Source: Collybia mongolica (lineage: Eukaryota > Basidiomycota > Agaricomycetes > Agaricales > Clitocybaceae). Taken from it: a DNA stretch of 64,000 bases. The DNA lies in assembly GCA_013420905.1 (NCBI GenBank), contig JAAXNY010000005.1:2356001-2420000 (forward strand), written 5' to 3'. Below the pieces are notes generated by a model, which ran no database searches, was not told the DNA's origin, and saw only the letters and a list, made by a program, of their open reading frames with translations. How positions within the stretch are numbered: position 1 is the stretch's first letter; each line of letters opens with the position of its first letter. Positions 34,007 through 44,988 of this stretch are shown piece by piece. A program made the translations under genes and the position numbers.

Positions 34007-34463
34007 GTGTGCTCTTGAAGTAAGTATTGATTGCGGAGGTGGATTGAGACTAGTTCATTCGCGATACAAAGTCTATGTACGGTGATTTGTAAAGGATCAC
34101 GTCCCAAAGCCACGTGTCCGATTGCCCACCAGTTTTTTTTTTTTCCTTTTCTTTCTTCAACTCTACCCACATTGACCTTGTATTTTGCCCATGATTATGG
34201 ATTAACTCCAGTCAGTGCTGGCCATACTTCTTCGTGGTAGAAGAACCAAGCGTCACTGTTTGAGGCGGATGGTGCATCCTCTACCACCTTTTGCCATAGT
34301 TGACGACGCACACGTAGATCTTTCACTGCCAGTGCTACTCATGTACCTGTGTTTACCAAATCTAACGACCCCGAGTCGCTCCACATCAAATCTCATAACT
34401 CCTTGCCTTTTTACGTTGGGGAATATGCGCGCACGCACTACGATAAAATGACCATAACCATAC
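34007..34463. other. Intergenic region with T tract
   Basis: Between two minus-strand genes (UFE1 start and F-box stop). It contains a T13 run (34132-34144) followed by a pyrimidine-rich stretch. On the minus strand this is an A-rich segment that could be UFE1 promoter sequence. No gene is recognised. Confidence 0.4.
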
Positions 34464-36149
34464 TTAAAGGACAAGTTTGCCTGGTTTACTGTGGTTGATC
34501 TCGGTAATCTCTTTTGCACAATGGTATTGTAACCTGCGCCGATATCGTTCATTTTGACAACAACCGAGTAATCCTATTCCACGGCCAAACCGTGTCGCAT
34601 CAATGCATGGCTCATTTTGAAAATCAACCCTAAGCTTACGACAGTAATCATTTGCTTCCATGACTACTTGACAGGTAGTGTTTTGTGCTAAGCTGATGAC
34701 ATCTTGTTCTCCAACAAACGCGCAATTGATGACTGTTACACGGTCAATTGCGGTCGAAGAATAGGGAGGACTGTCGAAATCGCCGTGGTTGGCGACATGA
34801 CAAAGTCGACTTTCCACCAAATCGACAAGTGCGCGCCCAGTTACATGGCCGCACCATCGAAGGTCCAAGCGCTTGAGGAGGGGACAGTATCCTCTGGCAC
34901 CATTTAGAGCCTTGACTATCGAATCGGAGATCTCGCTTTCATGCAACCGAATTTCCCTTAGCTGTGATAACCCGGCCAGGCAGGCTGAAAAATCAGACAA
35001 AGAGAGATCGATATCATGAAGCTCTAATAGCTCAATCCGAAGGGACCCTTGCTCGACAAACCGTCTAACGTATGACGTTAATCGTTCGTCGGGATGCCCG
35101 AGAGGATCCAGAGAGGAGCGTAGATGGAGTTGCGTAAGTGCAGGAGTAAGAAGGTGAGGTAGGAATGCAAATGTATCCCGTGAGCCAACAACCACCAACG
35201 TCGTAAGATCGGGTAGGCTCACTAAACGAGTTTCATCAGATGATTCTTCGAATTCTCGTTCCTGACCACGCAGGAGCGCCAGGGAGAATGACTGGAGCTG
35301 TGGAAGACCCCATAAAACGTGCAACAGTTTATCAACTGATAATTTAATTCTAGTTGAATGACAGGGTAGCGTTATGGATAGGTCTGTGATCGAAGGTGGG
35401 AGCATTCCATGCGAAGGTAATGTGTTGCGGTTAAGTCGGAGAGTATGGAAATGAGGCGCTTGCGGAAATGAACCAGCTAATCCGACAAAGTCGTTCCCAC
35501 CCTCCATTAGTATCTGACCTACAGTACCATCAGATTCCTGAATAATCGAGATGTCGAGAGCGGAAAGCTCGGGCGCAGGGCGATTACATAGCATGAGGAC
35601 GTAATTGACCTGCCACAAAAGAGCAGCGTTAATGGTGAAGATCCGCCACCGGGGCAATCGTTCCAATAAGATATCCATGATGCCCGGAAGTTGAGAAGCA
35701 TCGTTTCGGACATCTATGGTGATGCGGAGGAGACTACTCTGAGACTTGTCAAGCCAGAAGCGCGTTCTCCCTCGAGGGTCTTTGGCATCGCAGTTTACGT
35801 AGACGTGCGACCAAACGCTAGGTATATTCGTTGCTTTACGCCATTCCGAGCAAACGTGCGACGCTGTTAAAGGGGTGCGGGTCCAGCCGTCGCGCACGCA
35901 CTCCTCGAATATGCTTGCAAGTATCTCGGACGGAAGGCGCCGAGCCAATGACATTAGTCCTTTACATTCCTTAATTTTCTCCCGATGCTGGATTCTCTTA
36001 TACTGGAGTTGACGAACTGTACGCATGAGTGTCTCGATTTCACCATCGATGCTTGCTACAGCTTGCTCATGTTCCGTTATGACTTCTATCAGTTTTGAAT
36101 CGCATCTTGAATGAGAGGGCAAAGTGCCCAAGGTGAGTGCTGAATCCAT
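34464..36149 (-). CDS. F-box protein with coiled-coil N-terminus and LRR-like C-terminus
   Basis: A single intronless frame of 561 codons. Residues about 25-62 form a coiled coil (EHEQAVASIDGEIETLMRTV), then a canonical F-box-like segment LARRLPSEILASIFEECVRD with the hallmark VCSEWRKATNIPSVWSHVYV. The rest is built of Leu-rich segments of the F-box/LRR type, such as LDISIIQESD, FHTLRLNRNTL and LKRDLRWCGH-like spacing near the end. Such intronless F-box proteins form large, fast-evolving families in Agaricomycetes; they recruit substrates to SCF ubiquitin ligases through Skp1. The partner or target cannot be predicted. Divergent from SSU72. Confidence 0.85.
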   Translation of the reverse strand: MDSALTLGTLPSHSRCDSKLIEVITEHEQAVASIDGEIETLMRTVRQLQYKRIQHREKIKECKGLMSLARRLPSEILASIFEECVRDGWTRTPLTASHVCSEWRKATNIPSVWSHVYVNCDAKDPRGRTRFWLDKSQSSLLRITIDVRNDASQLPGIMDILLERLPRWRIFTINAALLWQVNYVLMLCNRPAPELSALDISIIQESDGTVGQILMEGGNDFVGLAGSFPQAPHFHTLRLNRNTLPSHGMLPPSITDLSITLPCHSTRIKLSVDKLLHVLWGLPQLQSFSLALLRGQEREFEESSDETRLVSLPDLTTLVVVGSRDTFAFLPHLLTPALTQLHLRSSLDPLGHPDERLTSYVRRFVEQGSLRIELLELHDIDLSLSDFSACLAGLSQLREIRLHESEISDSIVKALNGARGYCPLLKRLDLRWCGHVTGRALVDLVESRLCHVANHGDFDSPPYSSTAIDRVTVINCAFVGEQDVISLAQNTTCQVVMEANDYCRKLRVDFQNEPCIDATRFGRGIGLLGCCQNERYRRRLQYHCAKEITEINHSKPGKLVL

Positions 36150-36650
36150 CTACGTGGATTTACAAATATCAAAGTTAGCGGCCCTGTTGGAGCAATGCAA
36201 CATGAATATCTGGTGCACCTTGCCAAATCAAACAGCTGCCCAATACTTTGGCTAGCGGCCCTCCAGAGACAACAATCTGTGAGTTCAGATTAATAGCCGC
36301 GCATAAGTAAGCTCCATCAGTCGGAGCTGTATAGCAATGGACTATTGTTTACATATGTTATTCAACGGCCAGACCCTTTGCTCAAAAACTCATCAAGTCT
36401 ACTTACTTTGGGTGCCGAGGCTTGTAGCCGTGCTCCTGTAACAATCACGAAGGTGACTTGCATGCTTTATTTCTTCATTGCCAGTGATGATTCAGAGTGG
36501 AATCTCGAAACACCCGTGGTTCAACCACTGGGTGGATCTGTAGACTTGAAGTGTTCTAGATACTGCTGAGGCGTCGTATCGTGGATGTTATATCCGTTTC
36601 AGCCGTTGCTCACACCGACTCTTATTCCCAGTATAGAACCCACACATACA
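36150..36650. promoter_or_regulatory. Divergent promoter region, F-box gene / SSU72
   Basis: About 500 bp separate the start codons of the minus-strand F-box gene and plus-strand SSU72. No TATA box or repeated element is obvious. Short open frames present here lack any domain and are treated as chance. Confidence 0.4.
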
Positions 36651-37746
36651 ATGGACCCCCGCCGCGCCCGTGATCCCCGCCTTGCCCGTGTTGATCCACG
36701 CTTGCAACGCATTCCGTCTGACTCTCCTGTGCCAACTCCCACACCACCACCGCAGAATAACACCCCTCAACACTCAATACAATGGATGGAAAATGGAGCC
36801 AGTAGTTCCGCCGTCGTTTCCCTCCAGCCGCCCAGGGATTTTTCAGAAACATTTATCTCGAACGCGCAAGGGCTACAAGCAGTACAGCAACCCGACTATA
36901 AGCCTCGCCCACTGTTTTGCGTAGTGTGTGCAAGTAACCAGGCGCGTCTCTTCTGGTATGAGAAAACTTATAGCCTTCTAAGAGTTTGTTCAGAATCGGT
37001 CTATGGAAGGTCATTTTGTTCTATCGTGAGTTTTCTCTGAATTCAGTTATTTAAAGTCACTTACCTTTCTTCAAGGAAAGCTGGTTATAGAGTGATCTCT
37101 TCCGGGACGGGATCGGCTGTCCGTCTACCTGGGCCCTCAATTGATAAACCAAACATTTATCCGTTTGGAACTCCCTACAACTCAATATTTGAAGAACTCA
37201 ACTCCAAGGATCCACGTCTGTTAGTTATATTCTTGATTAGTCACCAGTATGGTATTTCACCACATCAAACTTCAGATACTCAGCGAATGGCCTCCTTCAT
37301 ATGCTTGATCGAAATCGACGCATAAAGCTGGCCCCTGAACGATGGCAGGACACCAGGACGGTTGCTGATGTTGTTATAACTTGTGAAGAGCGTTGTTTCG
37401 ATGCTGTATGTGACGGTAGGTTGCACGTTGTGGTGCTAGGCGGAACCAACTAAACTGCCAGAATTCAGACCTGTTGTCACGAGGTGGGGACTTTAATAAA
37501 CCTGTCCATGTCATAAACTTGGAAATCAAAGATAATCATGAGGAGGCGCTGATTGCGGGGAAAGCCATGCTTGATCTAGCGGCTGCGGTGAGTCAAGGAA
37601 TGGTCTTTTTTGTGGGCCTTGCTTACCTCAGTCAAATTGCATAGATTGAGTTGACAGATGATATCGATGAGAATATTGATCATATACTTCAAGTACAACA
37701 AGAAAAGCACCCGCACAGTATTCTTCACGCGGTCGGCTTTTACTGA
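36651..37746 (+). CDS. SSU72: RNA polymerase II CTD phosphatase Ssu72
   Basis: Phosphatase for Ser5/Ser7 of the Pol II C-terminal domain and part of the cleavage and polyadenylation machinery. The catalytic CX5R loop is [16 protein letters not shown], followed by [80 protein letters not shown], and [20 protein letters not shown]. The conserved ending is [14 protein letters not shown]. The CX5R loop is split between Gln and Asn by a GC-AG intron (36942-36993). An N-terminal extension of about 85 residues, with three DPR repeats in [20 protein letters not shown] and a Pro-rich stretch, is absent from yeast Ssu72. The core is otherwise complete. Confidence 0.95.
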
Positions 37747-38036
37747 ACATTACCAAACAGTCGCTCATTTTTTCCATACTTGCCCATGGCAATCAACCCT
37801 AAGTTTGATTGATCAGTTCCAGCTTCCATAAGTAATTTCTTAGTTCCTGATTGATTGTCTGCATCGTAAGTGTGTAAGCACGCAATCTGAACGCAAGACT
37901 GGTCGACATCTTGGTGATGTTCAACCGCGTGAGAATCGAAGACGCGATCAAACCTATTTAGCATCATATAACCTTGTGTCTCAACATCGTCTGTTCCCTT
38001 CTATCAGTCAAACACCACCTCAGCTAAAACGCCAAT

Positions 38037-39022
38037 ATGTCTCTGCGACTTGGAAGTATTGCCCCAGATTTCGAGGCAGAAACCACCACTGGGCCGATCA
38101 AGTTCCACGAGTGGATCGGAGACTCATGGGTATGTTTAAAGTTTCGATCTCACGTCTTGAGGTCATTAAGTATATTGATCACTAGGCTGTCTTATTCTCT
38201 CATCCTGGTGATTTTACCCCTGTCTGTACCACCGAGCTTGGTGAAGTCGCCCGCCGCGCTCCAGACTTCGAGAAACGAAATGTCAAAGTCATCGGAATTT
38301 CTGCTAACGGGCTGCAGGATCACTACGCTTGGGTCAAGGACATCAACGAGTATGGCGGAAAAGTGGCCCCTACGAACGTGGAATTCCCTATTGTTTGTCT
38401 TCTCGTCATTTTCTTCATCACGATTGCCTCATACACCTGAATCCAGATCGCTGATGATGACCGGAGGATTTCTACTCTGTATGATATGCTAGATGCCCAG
38501 GACCCAACCAATCGAGATGCAAAGGGGCTTCCATACACAGTGCGATTGTCCTTTATTTAAAAAAATAAAGAAATCTTAAAAATCTAACGAATTATAGATC
38601 CGCACAGTTTTCGTGATTGATCCCAAAAAGATTATTCGATTGACCTTGGCGTATCCTGCTTCTACCGGCAGAAATTTTGACGAGATTATCCGGTAAGTCC
38701 CCACTCTCCCAGTCAAGAAGGGACGACTTACGACTCATGACAGGGTCATCGATTGTAAGAATCTATCGGTTGATCATTCAGATTATTCACTTACCATCTT
38801 ACCAGCTCTCCAGATTGGTGACAAATATCGCGTTACCACACCTGTTAACTGGAACAAAGGAGAGGATGTCATTGTCCATCCTTCTGTCACTAACGAAGAA
38901 GCCAAGACTTTGTTCCCTGACTTTACCATTCACAAAGTAAGGATGATTGAATATTTGATGTCGGCGCTTTACTAATGGACTTCTAGCCATATCTGAGAAC
39001 TACACCTCTGAAAGTCGAGTAA
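38037..39022 (+). CDS. 1-Cys peroxiredoxin (Prx6 type)
   Basis: Thiol peroxidase that reduces hydrogen peroxide and lipid peroxides. Start MSLRLGSIAPDFEAETTTGP, then WAVLFSHPGDFTPVCTTELG with the peroxidatic Cys at 38225-38227 inside PVCTTE. Later come DFEKRNVKVIGISANGLQDH, VEFPIIADDDRRISTLYDML, YTIRTVFVIDPKKIIRLTLA, YPASTGRNFDEIIRVIDSLQ and the Prx6-type C-terminal domain VTTPVNWNKGEDVIVHPSVT ending RTTPLKVE. No resolving Cys is seen at the 2-Cys position, consistent with the 1-Cys class (yeast PRX1, mammalian PRDX6). Four or five introns; about 225 residues. No clear mitochondrial leader, unlike yeast Prx1. Confidence 0.94.
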
Positions 39023-39257
39023 ACATTTTCTGATGAGAGCTTGGAAGCTGTCGTTAAGATATTCTGTAACAATTATGATGTAACAATTATGAATCTGGGG
39101 CTCGGCAAATGATAATTACATTTATTGAGTCTACAAGAAATCACATCTTACCGGCACGCGCCCTCTGATCGAGTGAACAACACAGCCAAATAAAGACTTG
39201 ACGCGCGTCCGCCGCGTGCAAAGCTCAACCGTACTCTCGCTGATACTTATACTTACC

Positions 39258-40225
39258 ATGGCCAATGCAGATGGTGGTGCCTACAGGCTCGTAGTCCTTG
39301 ATCCTCGATCATGACCTAACCTTACAATTCCTGCAGCTACTCCCTGACAGTTTTCTCCCCGAGTGGCAAGCTTGTTCAAATCGAACATGCTTTAGCTGCC
39401 GTATCTCAGGGAACAACAAGTCTCGGGATCAAAGGTATACGACATCAGTAATCTTCCACGTTGATTTAATATATCTCCCCAGCTTCAAATGGAATTGTTA
39501 TTGCTACTGAGAAGAAAACATCGTCTATATTAATCGACGACTCCATGCTTGACAAAGTGGCCGTCGTATGCCCAAACATCGGGATCGTGTACTCGGGGAT
39601 GGGTCCGGACTTCAGGGTCTTGATCGCCAAGGCCCGAAAGAGCGCACAGGCATACTGGAAGATATACGGCGAGTACCCACCAACACGGGTCTTGACCCAG
39701 GAAATTGCGACCGTCATGCAACAGGCAACGCAGTCAGGGTACGCACCGTTCAAATCTAGTTAAGCTGAGTTAATTCGGAGCTACAGAGGCGTGCGGCCAT
39801 ACGGCGTATCTTTACTGGTTGCGGGATGGGATATCAATCGTGGCCCAACATTGTATCAAGTAGATCCTTCAGGGTCCTTTTGGGCTTGGAAGGCCAGTGC
39901 AATAGGAAAGAATATGGTGAACGCAAAAACATTTCTGGAGAAACGGTCCGTCGTGTATTTCATTTATTATCCGCAGTGACATTAATGATATATGGGCAGG
40001 TACAATGATGATATCAGTCTAGAAGATGCTATCCATACTGCTCTTTTGACGCTAAAGGAGGGTTTTGAAGGCCAAATGACAGAAAAGACGATTGAAATTG
40101 GTGTTATCACCGTCCCGACAATGGCAGAACTAGAAGAAGGCAAGGTTGGAGGAGAGACTGGTCGCCCCAGGCCGACGTTCAGGAAATTATCAGAAGAAGA
40201 AGTGCGAGACTATCTGGCGCTATAG
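39258..40225 (+). CDS. PRE8: 20S proteasome subunit alpha-2
   Basis: Alpha-ring subunit of the 20S core, non-catalytic. The start [20 protein letters not shown] with [20 protein letters not shown] carries the alpha-type N-terminal signature. Next are [80 protein letters not shown] and [20 protein letters not shown]. About 250 residues, the normal length, in five exons. The C-terminus is acidic and ends EEVRDYLAL. Gene intact. Confidence 0.96.
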
Positions 40226-40789
40226 CAAGATCTCCGTTAGTTTTGTGATATTTTGTGTTGATGTTTTCTCTGTAGAACAATTATAAATATGCCCAACATA
40301 ATCAGGAGTGTTCCATCCCATCACATGCAGCATGACTGATTGCCCAACAGATTTCACCATGGCAGCCTTTGACCCTTCTAAATGTTTGAGTTGATGCGTT
40401 TCAAATCAATGAACAGATTACGTCTCTCAACCTCGATCATGCACAATTTGGACCCGTATACGGGCGGGTGAACAGCATGGTTTACCAGGTTCATGATTGG
40501 TCCATGCTTGGATCACGGAGCGCTGACCCATTCCCTAGAACGAGAAACACTTTTCTACCTTCAATCAAGCCAATGGGGCGCTTACCTACCAGCGTCTAGT
40601 TTCAGATCGTCTCATTTCACCTCCTTGCACTGCACCTCACTCATGCTAAAGACTAATAAATCGAATCACGCGTCCCAATATTTAGGACGATTCTCAATCA
40701 AGTTAAGCCCTCCGTGTTCACACCCCCCAACTATAAAACCAGCCATCATGGTCTGCTCACAAGTCTCCTCAATATTCTAACTTCATACT
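40226..40789. promoter_or_regulatory. Upstream region of the short Zn2Cys6 gene, with TATA box
   Basis: A 560-bp spacer after PRE8. A TATAAAA at 40732-40738 lies 52 bp before the ATG at 40790, in a pyrimidine-rich setting typical of a fungal core promoter. The rest shows no gene; a plus-strand open frame from 40493 overlapping the TATA region has no domain. Confidence 0.45.
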
Positions 40790-41604
40790 ATGAACCCTGA
40801 CAGTTCCTCACCCGTCTTTCGTCCTTCCCCCCAGCCTAGAAGAACCCCGATGGCATGTTCTACGTGTCGCCGGCGGAAGGTGAAGGTCTGTTTTTTCTTA
40901 GGCCCTCGCACGCTTGCCTTCTTATTCATCGGGTTCTTGAAGTGCATACCAAATGATACACTACCTGAACGTACCTGCCGGAGATGCAGCGTCAGAAATT
41001 TACGCTGTACCTATATCCCGATCTCTGAGCAAGATTCCTTGAATTCCCGGACATCACCTGGAGTACAGGCCTTACAGCCCGGATTGGGTATCACCACATC
41101 CATGATCCCCGTAGTTCCAAACGATAACCCACTCCTCACCAACTCCCGCCTCATCGAGGGTCTCAATGTGACTGGTCTACACCGTGTATCTTCACACACT
41201 CTGGACCCATCGCACGAGCTTGCTATGCATATCGACCATGGAGGGAATACCTACCCGCCGGTCAAGTTCAGCTTCCCCCAACAGAACTGCTCTACCCACG
41301 GTCCTTTACCAACTCTCCCGATTTCTCATGTGGCCGACCCGTGGTTGGATCAAGTGCTATCATATCCATTTTACGACACTCCGACCTCTTATGAAATCAA
41401 TTTAAGCAATGCTGCTGAGGACATGGCTTCTCATCGGGTCCCTCTGTACAATATGGATCATTACAATGTACCTTCTCTGGAAGTCAAGTTAGTTTTATTC
41501 TTTCTTCTAATTGCACTTCGACACTGATATTTGTCCCAAGTTATTTACACCACGATCCAGATTCCCACCCATATCGTAACCAACCGAGTGAGCGCAGAGG
41601 ATAA
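40790..41604 (+). CDS. Short Zn2Cys6 zinc-cluster protein
   Basis: Start MNPDSSSPVFRPSPQPRRTP, then a Gal4-type cluster MACSTCRRRKVK and, after an intron, CIPNDTLPERTCRRCSVRNL with the last Cys in RCTY, giving six Cys. The remainder (about 160 residues) is Ser/Pro/His-rich with no fungal-specific middle domain and no leucine zipper seen. A final short exon after the intron near 41488-41539 gives NYLHHDPDSHPYRNQPSERR and a stop at 41602; without that intron the frame stops at 41525. Compared with typical zinc-cluster regulators of 500-900 residues it is very short, about 215. It could be a minimal DNA-binding protein. Confidence 0.75.
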
Positions 41605-42195
41605 AACATTTCAGGCTTAGGGTCCTTTGTTTGTCATGTATCAATACCGTAGTATTCTATTAATATGACACTCTTCCTTATGACTCTTGATCTGTGGTAT
41701 CGTGAGTATCGCATGGATCTTTTGGGCTAGTAAATTCATACATTCTAGTCGTTCGTGGGCGAAATTTACCTCTTCCATCAGGCGTCGATTCTTGGGCCTT
41801 CGAATTGTCGCAAGGCCTGCCAAGGACCAGGGTCCAGGAAAACCACGGAACCCACGAGTATAGTACACTCTTTCAGTACGCTCGAACGGAATTATATAAT
41901 CTTATATCCCCTTCCACCTTTAGGAGAAAGCCTAAATTAACTTTAGGCGCCAAATCTTGCCTAGTTTCATCCAATGCGTTTGTGGGCCAACTTGGAGTAA
42001 GCCCTCCATCAAGAAGGGGCTGACTAAAGCATATGCGGGTACGGTCCTTCATGGCCTCAACATGGTGTCTAGATATACTTATGTACTATAGCATTCTGAC
42101 TGCCGTAGACGGGCTTGAAATTCGAACACAAAGGTTTTGATTCCTAGTTGGTAAGGTAACTCAACATTACAACGAGTGCTGAGCTCGAGTAAATT
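41605..42195. other. Intergenic region without recognisable gene
   Basis: About 590 bp between the short Zn2Cys6 gene and the aldehyde dehydrogenase stop (convergent). Open frames on both strands are short and have no domain. No repeat or RNA gene was noticed. Confidence 0.5.
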
Positions 42196-44988
42196 TCACA
42201 ATGGCCAATCAATCTTCTCCCCGAAATTCCAATGGATGGCCTTCACTGAGGTGTATTCTTCCAAAGCGTAACTCCCAAGTTCGCGCCCTAGTAAAACAGA
42301 GACGTTGGGTGTTAGACGAATGGAAATAAAAACTGTGGGCTAGTGTTCTGACCTATGCCAGACAGTTTCTTGCCTCCAAATGGCACGTTATTGTATACTA
42401 GGTTATACTGGTTGACCCAAACCTGGCGTCCATCTCATCAATTAATCGTATCAAATGGCGACAAAAAGGTAGTAGTGGAGTGTGGGGTTTCATGAAAGCC
42501 TTACCGTGCCTGCCTCGAGGGCGGATGAAACGCGCATACACTGGTTGGCATCATCTACATTAGGTGTGATTGATTGACCCCGTTGGTAACAACCGAGGTA
42601 AGAATAGAGATGATTCTAGGAATAAACCCACTAGAATGAAGACCTGCGCCTAGGCCGTAGTCTGTGTCGTTTGCAAGGAACACAGCTTCGTCTTCGGTTT
42701 TGAACCTGCCGACGGCAAGGACGGGGCCGAATATCTACGCAGAGCCGTATTGTCAGGCGCATAGGGGTATAGCCACACTGTCCACACTGACTTCTTCCTT
42801 AACCTGCAATTTACTAGAGTCAGTAACAAGAGATTGATGGCTCAATGCCCTCCCTCCTCACAATTTTCATGTCGGGTCGAATCTCCGTGAAAACTATGTG
42901 AATCATATCAGTAGGTTAACCCCTGAGAACAATGTGGAGATGGTTACTAGTGGGGTCAACATAAAAACCCTTTCCGGTCCTCTTTGTACCACCAAGCACG
43001 AGCTTAGCACCTTCCTGCTTCCCAGCCTCAATGTAACCCCAGATACGATCATACTGACCTTTGGACACCTGATATGCATAACATTGATTTTTTTTCCCAG
43101 AAAAGATGATGGTATCTTACCACAGGGCCACCCCCAGTCTGGTCATTAAACCCATCCCCGATCACTTGTGCCTTAACTTTGGAGATTAACAAATCAAGAA
43201 ACTTGTCGTATACACTTTCTTGTACGTATACGCGTGAACCGGCGGTACAATCCTGACCGGAATTGTAGCATATGCCGAGAGCGGCCCAGTTTGCAGCTGT
43301 TAATATATAGTTAACGTGTGAATTCCCCTTTAACCCGCGGTCGACGGTGCAGAGTAGCAGATAAATCAGGCACTTGAGATCTCCTCCTTTGAGGAAGAAC
43401 ACATGGGCCTTAACCAGTCCAGTGCTCGAAAGGACCAAAATGCTACCCACTACAGGCAACGTCTCGGTCCCAAGAAGCATGCTGAACGCCACGTGTTCGT
43501 GAAACGATTGGTAGTTTGAAGCGACGGAGGGGCCTGGAAGCCCTGGGTTCTCTGTGGTCCCCTCACCGCATTTCAAAGGGATTTCGGCGCGCTCCGATGG
43601 GCGCGCTAGGGAAAACGGGGCAATGAGCAAACATTAAATTCAACTAACCTTGATCCAAGTCTGCACTTTCAAAGACTAGGTGTGGAGACTTGCCACCGAG
43701 CTCCAAAGAAAGCTGAGAGGTATTCAACAGATGTGCTAAATGCTGCCCGAAGAACAAGGAATACCTTCTTGAGATTACTTTTGGAAGCAGCTTCCATCAC
43801 CTTGCGGCCAGTAATGGTGGACCCTGTTAATGCCACCTTATTGACGTCTGGGTGTGCTGCCAACGCAGCACCGCCAACCGGCCCGAGGGATGGCACAGTA
43901 TTCACCACTCCTGGAGGAAATCTTAAGATCCAAAAACTAAACACAATGTGTCAAGTAATGGTGATATTTTTCGTACCCTGCTTCCTTGATGAGTTCGGAA
44001 AGTTTCTGAGCAGTATTAAACAAATGTATTTAGTTGGTTGGCCGATTTCCAATAACATACCAAAGCGGTAAGGGGACACAATTCAGATGGCTTCATCACA
44101 ATGGTACAGCCCACCGCTAACGCGGGGGCTATTTTCCAAGACCTGAGAAAGTAAGCACATCAATCAGAAGGGGAGAAAAGGACAAGAACCGACCACATAT
44201 TGATTGGGTAGTTCCATGGGATGCTAGTGAAAGTTGGCATAAGTATACAGTAGATCCTGGTACTGTGCCAAACGACACACATTTGACCACAGACCCCAAT
44301 CGGTTCATGTCGAGTGAAGGAAAATTTACTTTTGTTGTCCACTTCCAATGACTGTTCAAACAATCAATCTGAATCAGACCTTCTTAAGTGAATCTGAAGG
44401 TGTGTCCAGACCTGACCAATGAGTTTATCTGCCCAACCAGCGTAGTATCGAAGGCATTGGATAGTATCTCCAATATCGAAGTCTCTAAAGCATGTGTGAG
44501 CTTGGGAAGTCCCTGTTCGGGGAATCATGGACAACCTCGCAATCCTGACTGGCTTTCCGTTATTGAGCGACTCTAACTCTGCAAGCTCTTGTGCATCTCG
44601 CTCGATAAGGTCTGCGAGCTTGTTGATCAGTCTAGATCGTTCAAAACCTGTGACATTTTTCCCCCAGGTAGTCTTGAAGGCTTTCCTTGCTGCTGCGACA
44701 GCCACATCTATGTCTTTTCGGGAGGCTGCACTCGATGAAGTCAATACTAGTCTCCTTCCTTGATTTACAACCATACCAGCAACGACAGAACATATAACTT
44801 CCTCAGTCGACGGATTGATAGCACTGATTTCTAATCAGTGCTGACGGTGATCGTCGAAAAATTCTAACCTACTGGATCAACTCTTGTGAATCGACTGATG
44901 GGACGAACTCATTGTTGATAAATAGGCCTGTTGGAACAGAAATCTGCTTGTTGAGAGAGGGGATGTTAATACTGACAGAGTGTGCCAT
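42196..44988 (-). CDS. Aldehyde dehydrogenase (NAD(P)-dependent)
   Basis: Oxidises aldehydes to acids. Start [20 protein letters not shown], then [11 protein letters not shown] and the [13 protein letters not shown] segment. Later: [33 protein letters not shown] (Asn of the oxyanion hole), [74 protein letters not shown] (general-base Glu), and [20 protein letters not shown] with the nucleophilic Cys. The C-terminal block [13 protein letters not shown] and REIFGP-type segments fit, and the last exon reads [20 protein letters not shown], ending EKIDWPL. About 15 introns. One intron, at 43297-43648, is 352 nt and GC-rich, while the others are about 50 nt. Confidence 0.92.

Noticed and set aside
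34132..34144. T13 run as a possible second retrotransposon tail
   Set aside because: No coding remnant, truncated element or flanking duplication was seen beside it; more likely promoter or simple sequence.
43325..43620. Calling the aldehyde dehydrogenase intron core a transposon outright
   Set aside because: The terminal repeats are imperfect and no target duplication is visible; kept only as a finding.
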